Positions 7,801 through 13,322 of a stretch of 18,583 nucleotides of DNA are shown piece after piece. The position numbers and the translations under genes were made by a program. Origin of the DNA: JBBDRV01 sp040905285 (GTDB taxonomy: Bacteria > Bacteroidota > Rhodothermia > Balneolales > Balneolaceae); NCBI GenBank assembly GCA_040905285.1, contig JBBDRV010000210.1, forward strand, positions 1 to 18,583. The letters are read 5' to 3'. The notes beneath the pieces were generated by a model that saw nothing but the letters and a program-made list of their open reading frames with translations, was not told the DNA's origin and searched no databases. How positions within the stretch are numbered: the stretch's first letter is position 1; every line of letters starts with the position of its first letter.

Positions 7801-8754
7801 CAGCTTCTGGAGACAACCAGTTATCTGTTGGCGATCTACCTGCTTATTTTCAGTGTATTTATCATTGGAACCGTTTTCATATCCAACCGGCTGACGAAGC
7901 CCCTGCAATACATCCAGGAGGGACTGAACAAAATTTCCGGCGGGGACCTTGAAACCACAATTCCTGTAAGCAGCCGGGATGAAATAGGAGCACTTTCAAA
8001 TGCCTATAACATCATGGTGGAAAGGCTTAAACAACTGCAGATCGAACTTGGTCTGGCAGAAAGAGAGGCGGCATGGAAGGAAATGGCCCAGCAGGTGGCG
8101 CATGAAATAAAAAATCCGCTTACACCCATGAAACTTAATCTCCAGCATTTGAAAAGGCAGCTGGACACGGAACCTGAAAACCCGGAACTTTTTCGTAAAA
8201 ATGTGGAAAGGGTGACGGTTAACATTATCGAACAAATTGAATCACTGAATAAAATCGCCTCCGACTTTTCCAAATTCGCACATCCTGTCAGCGATGAATT
8301 CACAGATGTGGAAATCAATAATCTGATTTCATCCGTTGTCGAATTCTATGAACCTGAGATGCCTGGAAAAATCTGCCACGACCTCTATCCCGAACCCCTG
8401 CATATACTGGGTTCTGAGGATGAACTGAGAAGATCCCTGATCAATCTGGTAAAAAACAGTTATGAAGCGGTCGAACAGGACGCACACCTCGTTATCCGCT
8501 CCGAACGAACCGGCAAAATGGCTCTCATTGAAATAGAAGATAACGGATCAGGTATTTCAGAGGAGGTCCGCGACAAGATATTTGTCCCCAATTTTTCCAC
8601 CAAATCCAGCGGCACGGGTTTGGGCCTGGCGATCACAAAGAAGATCGTGGAGGCCCACAGCGGGTTCATCTCTTTCCGCTCGGAAGCAGGCGCAGGCACC
8701 ACATTCAGAATCGAGTTGCCCCTGTCCGGCAATGGCACCCCGGGAGCCGAGTAA
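4870..8754 (+). CDS. large multi-pass sensor histidine kinase (NtrY-like core)
   Basis: A 1294-residue inner-membrane sensor kinase. About 12 membrane segments are visible: near 8-27, then a cluster at 243-285, 312-332, 348-370, 391-449, 455-475 and 486-506, then 782-806, 820-840 and 984-1006. Three large presumably extracytoplasmic regions lie between them (28-242, 507-781, 841-983). The cytoplasmic part is a HAMP linker (about 1005-1058, with SSRDEIGALSNAYN), a HisKA helix with VAHEIKNPLTPM and phospho-acceptor H1078, the N box NLVKNSYEA (N1196), the G1 box EDNGSGIS (D1224) and GTGLGLAI near 1248. All catalytic residues are present. The NPLTPM H-box and layout recall NtrY. No response regulator is encoded in the window, so it is an orphan here. 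A MATE gene starts 7 bases after its stop, suggesting cotranscription. The signal it senses is unknown. Confidence 0.93.
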   Translation: MKTQLSRPILTLLLLTATVVILYSGFEFYVHVNSPQNKAPEKLMEKSLDTAEKLFNSINADFSGNTLQLKDRIRTRLSESLSRQAIYGEMERYPFWSSSVQRNSELFIWNGFALTSPPEIEDLPDDSLYVNIFRRNNVIFLFGKISFSIGEEDHFTLFTTSRLEQQNVIPIAEEQEFDLAGHPDLRNRFPVHFNFSDPPSAQPEHYRTLQTANADSVGIVFADESDIDSYISDSESVASRWRTFFHILLFVFGAALFFYWSYSLRSWTSLILQLTVILFIWTLFARSEIPVQWIPPFFPGLEADQLNSLRAISYYAIHSVFTFFIAFSVITTLTRKWNLASPEKHYQTFLYSFLIGILNVIVILFFLITTHWTAEAADIALLDLELIPDLPSWILFIATGFFICSIASLLIAAWWFLFITEKDKTAVISLIAIVGFFLFYFVADKILGIFLFERWMFLLSFGLFCSFIGSAVYIYKNPESFLQISGFRLLMLAALLTSAAGYTIYVNAYSEQMDEQLIATAEAFAAEQDESAENVTYDLLTAIEQRMQFISARDIEENLSSVQSQFQRAIQSSIREEWRPYSYDIQLLDSEGRMISDYATNFDSPGAGYLDMRRIETSYQQEQIRRLTNRPVVQNRPASLQSENFMTYYRGWIPIYDNFDTEEKIAWIVSAVYVERPDFNKPIRAVLAASTVDDWRTSYYMAEFRNGRLDKNTVKGIYANQPKYNRLSDREMEIVREDTIAFISNLTVHGTFRELIFKDSEETIIKASTPLPGFNNHLFSFFRINVVILVAGLILFPLFSFIGLKTFSLFSQSRKFQNRLLDGLVLATLLFLIVLIVATQHAVNHQNESNLQREIITKLDNLAESIRTEQQQNRDNLEFIPLSRATSPLDADAIFYRNYMVSESTTPQIFQQNLLPRMLPYPVYDFLYNRQRNHVVRTIDIGNETLLIGYRVIHSEENEPIGVAAIPTFLQSPLYTEQLLETTSYLLAIYLLIFSVFIIGTVFISNRLTKPLQYIQEGLNKISGGDLETTIPVSSRDEIGALSNAYNIMVERLKQLQIELGLAEREAAWKEMAQQVAHEIKNPLTPMKLNLQHLKRQLDTEPENPELFRKNVERVTVNIIEQIESLNKIASDFSKFAHPVSDEFTDVEINNLISSVVEFYEPEMPGKICHDLYPEPLHILGSEDELRRSLINLVKNSYEAVEQDAHLVIRSERTGKMALIEIEDNGSGISEEVRDKIFVPNFSTKSSGTGLGLAITKKIVEAHSGFISFRSEAGAGTTFRIELPLSGNGTPGAE

Positions 8755-8761
8755 CCAGTCC

Positions 8762-10126
8762 ATGCCCACACCCAGCCATTCACCCTCTCCAAGTCAGTCA
8801 TCCGGAGCCCATGTGATACGGGAGGCAAGTGCCACACTGAAGGTGGGCATCCCCATCATTCTGGCCCAGCTGATGCAGATGTCCATGAACTTTGTAGACA
8901 CCGTCATGGCCGGCCGACTTTCGGCTCTCGACCTGGCCGCTGTTGCCATCGGATCCAGCATGCTGCTCCCGTTCCTTGTTTTCGGTCTGGGCACCCTGAT
9001 GGCAGTCAATCCCATTGTGGCCCAGAACTATGGCAGCAGAAGATTCGACCTTATCGGAAGCAATATGCGGCAAACGCTCTGGATCAGCCAGATGATCGCG
9101 CTGCCTTTCTTTTTTTTCGTGCGGAATCTTGATTTTCTCATGGTCTGGATCGGTGTAACGGGGGAGGTTATTCCTGTGGCAAACGGTTATCTTCAGGCTA
9201 TCTCATGGGGGATTTTCCCTGTCATGGCATACGGGGCTTTCCGTTATTTCAATGAAGGTTTATCTGTTACACGACCCGGCATGTATATCGCACTGCTCGG
9301 AACGCTGGCTAATATTCCGCTTAATTATATACTGATGTACGGAAATTTCGGCTTTCCCAGGCTGGGAGCTGTCGGAACCGGTTATGCGTCTGCCGTAGTC
9401 TACATGCTGATGTTCCTGGCCATGTTAACTTTCACGTACAATTTCAAACCCTACAGGAGATTTGACATTTTCGGCAAATTCAGACTGCCGGATAAAAACC
9501 ATTTTAATGAAATGCTGTCGCTCGGCGTGCCCATCGGGGTCAGTGTTACCATGGAAGTATCGTTATTTGCGATCGTCAGTCTGCTGATGGGGACCTTGGG
9601 GACCATTGCTGTAGCCGGGCATCAGATTGCCATCAATTTTGCAGCAATGACATTCATGGTCCCATTCGGGCTGTCTATGGCGATTACCGCCCGGGTCGGG
9701 CAGTCTGCAGGTAAAGGACGTATTGATATGGCAAGATTCAGGGGATTTGTCGGGGTCGGTCTCTGCACGATTTTTATGTTTTTTACTGCAGTTACCATGA
9801 TTCTGCTTCCGGAATACATCGTCGCTATTTACACCAGCGATCCGGACGTAGCGGACATGGCCGTACAGCTGCTTTTTATGGCTGCTATATTTCAGGTATC
9901 CGACGGCCTGCAGGTAGGGGGATTTGGTGCCCTCAGAGGTCTCAAGGATACAAAAAAACCCATGTATGTGAATATTTTCTCATACATTGGCATAGGCCTG
10001 ACACTGGCCTGGTATCTGGGAATTTTCCTGGATCACGGGCCGATTGGCTTGTGGACCGGATTGATTGTCGGTTTAACGGTTGCCGCGATTATGCATAATG
10101 TACGGTTTTACTATAAAACCCGGTGA
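8762..10126 (+). CDS. MATE family multidrug/metabolite efflux transporter
   Basis: A cation-coupled antiporter of the MATE (NorM-like) family in the inner membrane. With this start it has 454 residues and about 12 hydrophobic segments. Typical landmarks are QLMQMSMNFVDTVMAGRLS in the first repeat, VNPIVAQNYGS, PLNYILMYGNFGFPRLGAVG and, near the end, LRGLKDTKKPMYVN. The frame stays open about 60 codons upstream inside the kinase gene, but those codons give Pro/Ser/Arg-rich sequence with no MATE similarity. ATG 8762 is the first start outside the kinase; ATG 8732 or GTG 8813 are less likely alternatives. The best Shine-Dalgarno candidate (GGAG at 8743-8746) is rather far away. Spacing of 7 bases to the kinase stop implies one transcript. 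Export of a product of the downstream polyketide genes is possible but unproven. Confidence 0.92.
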   Translation: MPTPSHSPSPSQSSGAHVIREASATLKVGIPIILAQLMQMSMNFVDTVMAGRLSALDLAAVAIGSSMLLPFLVFGLGTLMAVNPIVAQNYGSRRFDLIGSNMRQTLWISQMIALPFFFFVRNLDFLMVWIGVTGEVIPVANGYLQAISWGIFPVMAYGAFRYFNEGLSVTRPGMYIALLGTLANIPLNYILMYGNFGFPRLGAVGTGYASAVVYMLMFLAMLTFTYNFKPYRRFDIFGKFRLPDKNHFNEMLSLGVPIGVSVTMEVSLFAIVSLLMGTLGTIAVAGHQIAINFAAMTFMVPFGLSMAITARVGQSAGKGRIDMARFRGFVGVGLCTIFMFFTAVTMILLPEYIVAIYTSDPDVADMAVQLLFMAAIFQVSDGLQVGGFGALRGLKDTKKPMYVNIFSYIGIGLTLAWYLGIFLDHGPIGLWTGLIVGLTVAAIMHNVRFYYKTR

Positions 10127-10144
10127 AAACCGGTACGGTATTAT

Positions 10145-10172
10145 TTGAAGATCACCCGTAACGAACGATAAA
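10145..10172 (+). promoter_or_regulatory. weak candidate promoter for the polyketide operon
   Basis: TTGAAG (10145-10150) and GATAAA (10167-10172) are separated by 16 bases in the 98-base gap between the MATE and polyketide synthase genes; each matches consensus at 4 of 6 positions. Just before it, at the MATE stop codon, CCGGT-GAAA-ACCGG can fold into a 5-bp stem with a GAAA loop but lacks a following T-run. The gap is long enough for a separate promoter, but read-through from MATE is equally possible. Confidence 0.22.
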
Positions 10173-10224
10173 CCAGCTGACGGCATTGCTCTGTAAGTAA
10201 ACAACCGCCTGTCAGGGAGAGATT

Positions 10225-11325
10225 ATGTCTGCCTACATTCAACATATTTCAACAACGGTTCCCGATCACTCATACCGGCAGAAGGAGCTTCGCGAGCAGA
10301 TGAAAAACCGGGTGGCGACTACCGGGCTGCACAGAAAACTGATTCACCAGATCTATTCTTCATCCGGCATCGACACACGTCATTCCATCCTGGATGATTT
10401 CAGGAAGGGCGGTAAACAGGCACTCTATTATAACGGTAACGGAGACGTGCCGGGAACCGCGGCCAGAAACAACCTCTACAAGGAAAAGGCACGTATTCTG
10501 TTTACCGAAACCGCCGGTAAAATAATTCAGGCCGGCAGGACGCCGCCTGAAAAAATCACCCACCTGATCACCATTTCCTGCACGGGATTTTATGCCCCCG
10601 GACCGGATTTCGATATTATCAGGGCTCTCGGACTCGACCCCGCCATAGAAAGGTACCACCTGGGATTCATGGGCTGTTATGCGGCCATCTCCGGATTGAA
10701 ACTTGCCTTCAGAATCTGCAACTCCAATCCGTCAGCTGAAGTGATGGTTATTTCAAGTGAACTTTGCACCCTTCACTTTCAGGGAGGAACAAGTACTGAT
10801 GAACTGATATCTGCATCCGTTTTCGCAGACGGGGCTGCCGGGGCCGTCGTTTCGGCAAGGAAACCCGTTAGCGGCAGTTACTTCCAGCTCCGGGATTTTG
10901 CTTCGGTTCTTTCAGACGAGGGTTCGGAGGATATGGCGTGGACAATAGGGGATACGGGATTTAAAATGGTACTGTCCACATACATCCCGAATATTCTGTC
11001 AAAAAATCTTGATAGTTTTCTTGAAACTCTTCTCAGCCGCTACAGGCTGTCAATGGACCAGATTGCCCGATGGGCTGTTCATCCGGGAGGCAGAGCTATT
11101 CTGGACCGGATTGAAAATCAGTTTAACCTTCCTGCCGACAGCCTGACGTATTCCCGGAAGGTGCTTTCAGGATACGGTAATATGAGCAGTGCCACTGTCC
11201 TGTATGTTCTCAAAGAGATTCTGGATGAAGATGGGCCGGAAACAGGAGCTGAAAATGTACTGGCTCTGTCGTTCGGTCCGGGACTGACCATGGAGAGCGC
11301 CCTGTTGTCTAAAAGCCGGGACTGA
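10225..11325 (+). CDS. type III polyketide synthase (chalcone/alkylresorcinol synthase family)
   Basis: A cytoplasmic homodimer-type ketosynthase that extends an acyl starter with malonyl-CoA and cyclises it, typically yielding alkylresorcinols or alkylpyrones in bacteria. The 366 residues match the family. The catalytic triad is complete: C151 in LGFMGCYAA, H286 in WAVHPGGRAIL and N319 in GYGNMSSATVLYVL. The C-terminal active-site loop appears as LSFGPGLTMES (near 348-358). A good ribosome binding site (GGGAGA then GATT then ATG) supports the start. The next two genes, a SAM methyltransferase and an FAD hydroxylase, are the tailoring enzymes expected for phenolic-lipid quinone formation, as in Streptomyces srsABC. 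The product is therefore more likely a long-chain phenolic lipid than a small plant-like flavonoid, but starter and chain number cannot be read from sequence by eye. Confidence 0.92.
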   Translation: MSAYIQHISTTVPDHSYRQKELREQMKNRVATTGLHRKLIHQIYSSSGIDTRHSILDDFRKGGKQALYYNGNGDVPGTAARNNLYKEKARILFTETAGKIIQAGRTPPEKITHLITISCTGFYAPGPDFDIIRALGLDPAIERYHLGFMGCYAAISGLKLAFRICNSNPSAEVMVISSELCTLHFQGGTSTDELISASVFADGAAGAVVSARKPVSGSYFQLRDFASVLSDEGSEDMAWTIGDTGFKMVLSTYIPNILSKNLDSFLETLLSRYRLSMDQIARWAVHPGGRAILDRIENQFNLPADSLTYSRKVLSGYGNMSSATVLYVLKEILDEDGPETGAENVLALSFGPGLTMESALLSKSRD

Positions 11326-11470
11326 TGCAGACGTTCAACTCGTTCTGAACAAAAAAAAACTGTACAAAAAATGTCACACAGGAACAGGCCGCTTTCATCA
11401 GCCGGAAGTGATTGCTGCCACACACTTTTCCTGCTGCCGACTGCATACTGAAAAACATTATTCTGAACCA

Positions 11471-12160
11471 TTGAATTCATTTCTTAAAACACGGGCCGGT
11501 CATCTCACAGAACGGATGGACGATCCGGATTGCGACAGGGAGACCCTGTTTAATACATACCGGCAGTTCACCCATATCAACAACCAGGTTTCCCGCTGGA
11601 AAACCCTCTTCAGGGACTGTATAGTCCCCCTTTCCAGAGGGGACAGGCCGCTTCAGATACTGGACATAGGTTGCGGGGGCGGAGACATCTGCCTCAAATT
11701 TTCAAAATGGGCGAAACAACAGCAGATCCCTCTTGAAGTTACAGGTATTGATCCAGATCCGAGGGCCATGGACTATCTGGACAGGCTCCCCATTCCCCAA
11801 AATGTCCTGTTCCGCCAGGCCCGGTCGAGTGATCTCATGGATGAGGCGGGAAAATACGATGTTGTCATTTCCAATCACCTGGTTCACCATCTGCAGCCTG
11901 AGAACTTACTGCAAGTCTGCAAAGAAGCGGAAATTCTGTCTAAAGAGCTCGTATTGTTTAACGACATACGCCGCAGCGTATTCGGCTACACAGCTTTTGG
12001 ATTGACAGCGCCCATCCTGTACCGCTCCTCGTTTATTGTCAGGGATGGCCTGACGTCCATTCGAAGAAGTTTCACATACACGGAATTAAAGGAAATCGCA
12101 CCTGCCGGATGGACGGTAAAGAAGTTGTTTCCTTACCGGCTTCTGCTTATGTATGACTGA
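11471..12160 (+). CDS. class I SAM-dependent methyltransferase of the polyketide cluster
   Basis: A soluble Rossmann-fold methyltransferase expected to methylate the phenolic product of the upstream synthase (inference from position). The SAM-binding motif I ILDIGCGGGD lies near residues 63-72, the acidic loop VTGIDPDPRAMDYL near 90-103, and DVVISNHLVHHL near 130-141. The start is uncertain. The frame is open to a GTG at 11408, but that extra stretch (Cys/His-rich) does not look conserved. ATG 11516 would remove the FLKTRAGHLTERMDD segment, which I recall as typical of this methyltransferase group. The TTG at 11471 keeps exactly that segment, giving 229 residues, and I prefer it despite the lack of a Shine-Dalgarno sequence. 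Its end overlaps the hydroxylase gene by 8 bases, implying translational coupling. Confidence 0.85.
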   Translation: MNSFLKTRAGHLTERMDDPDCDRETLFNTYRQFTHINNQVSRWKTLFRDCIVPLSRGDRPLQILDIGCGGGDICLKFSKWAKQQQIPLEVTGIDPDPRAMDYLDRLPIPQNVLFRQARSSDLMDEAGKYDVVISNHLVHHLQPENLLQVCKEAEILSKELVLFNDIRRSVFGYTAFGLTAPILYRSSFIVRDGLTSIRRSFTYTELKEIAPAGWTVKKLFPYRLLLMYD

Positions 12161-13316
12161 CTCAAACTCATATCCGGTGATGATCGTTGGCGGTGGGCCT
12201 GTCGGGCTTTTCCTCGCACTCAGTCTGACCAGGTCCGGCATCCGGTGCAAGGTGCTCGAAAAGCGATCTTCTGTAGATCGTCGTTCAAAGTCGATTGGGA
12301 TACACCCTGTTTCGCTGGAGTTGTTTGATGAGCTGGGGATCACCGGCGAATTCCTGTCAAGCGGGTTGAAAATCCATCGCGGTCATGCTTTTATCGGGGG
12401 AAAACGGGTCGGAGATCTCTCCTTTGAATCCTGTAGCCCTCCTCACAATTATATCCTTGCTATTCCACAGTACCGGACAGAAGAAATACTGGAAAATGCA
12501 CTTCGGAAGGTCGATCCGGAATGTCTCACCAGGGAGGCCGATGTTTCAGCTGTCAGACGAGCTGGTCAAACCGCCGACGTCTTCTATTCCGTAAAAGATG
12601 AACTGTTCCGGTCAGATGCAGAGTGGGTTATCGGATGTGACGGCAAAAACAGTATTGTCAGGCGTTCAGCAGGCATACCGTCGTATAACAGATCATATCC
12701 GGACACGTATATTATGGGGGATTTCACGGATAATACTCTGTTTGGGAATGACGCAGCTGTCTATTTGCACAGGGACGGATTGATAGAAAGCTTTCCGCTT
12801 CCGGGGGGGAAACGGAGATGGGTGGCAAAAACCGACCGCTATATAGAAAACCCGGACGGAAAACAGCTTCATGACCTGATCGGACAACGTCTGAACAGGG
12901 TGCTTCCGGACCAGTCATACAGCAGGATCAGCAGTTTTGGCGTCCAGCATCTTCTCGCCTCGAATTTCCGGAAAAATCGATGTCTGCTGGCCGGAGATTC
13001 GGCTCACATAGTGAGTCCGATCGGCGGCCAGGGCATGAACCTTGGATTTATTACCGGCCGGCATCTGGCTACGGCGCTGCAGCAGATATTCAGCAATCCG
13101 GCCAAAGCGGACAGCCTGCTGGCGGACTATTCTGCCAAAAGCCGGCGGATAGCCGGTCAGGTATCCAGAAGGGCTGAAATGAACATGCGTCTCGGACGAG
13201 AGTATAAACATCCCCTCGTCCGGCATATGCTTGTACGCACCATGATCATGCCCCCCTTTCAACAGCTGACGGCAAATGCGTTTACCATGCGGGGTCTTGA
13301 TAAATGGCCTGTTTAG
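12153..13316 (+). CDS. FAD-dependent aromatic hydroxylase (PHBH/UbiH-like monooxygenase)
   Basis: A group A flavoprotein monooxygenase of 387 residues. The FAD fold shows GGGPVG (G13, G15, G18) with acidic E36 ending the first beta-alpha-beta unit, the DG motif at D163-G164 in VIGCDGKNSIVRR, and the GD motif at G281-D282 in LLAGDSAHIVSPIGGQGMN. These are the three classic signatures of the p-hydroxybenzoate hydroxylase family, which uses NAD(P)H and O2 to hydroxylate phenolic rings. After a type III synthase and a methyltransferase it most plausibly oxidises the phenolic lipid toward a hydroquinone/quinone, the role of SrsC in Streptomyces. It starts inside the methyltransferase gene (8-base overlap). 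It ends 6 bases from the convergent acnA stop, with no terminator in that gap. Confidence 0.9.
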   Translation: MTDSNSYPVMIVGGGPVGLFLALSLTRSGIRCKVLEKRSSVDRRSKSIGIHPVSLELFDELGITGEFLSSGLKIHRGHAFIGGKRVGDLSFESCSPPHNYILAIPQYRTEEILENALRKVDPECLTREADVSAVRRAGQTADVFYSVKDELFRSDAEWVIGCDGKNSIVRRSAGIPSYNRSYPDTYIMGDFTDNTLFGNDAAVYLHRDGLIESFPLPGGKRRWVAKTDRYIENPDGKQLHDLIGQRLNRVLPDQSYSRISSFGVQHLLASNFRKNRCLLAGDSAHIVSPIGGQGMNLGFITGRHLATALQQIFSNPAKADSLLADYSAKSRRIAGQVSRRAEMNMRLGREYKHPLVRHMLVRTMIMPPFQQLTANAFTMRGLDKWPV

Positions 13317-13322
13317 AAGTGG

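Noticed and set aside
8582..8761. Open frame continuing the MATE gene about 60 codons upstream inside the kinase gene
   Set aside because: The extra residues are Pro/Ser/Arg-rich without membrane character and overlap the conserved GTGLGL region of the kinase; it is simply an open alternative frame.
11333..11360. GTTCA/TGAAC dyad followed by an A-run after the polyketide synthase, considered as a terminator
   Set aside because: On the plus strand the stem is followed by A, not T, so it cannot be an intrinsic terminator for the upstream gene; the stem is only 5 bp.
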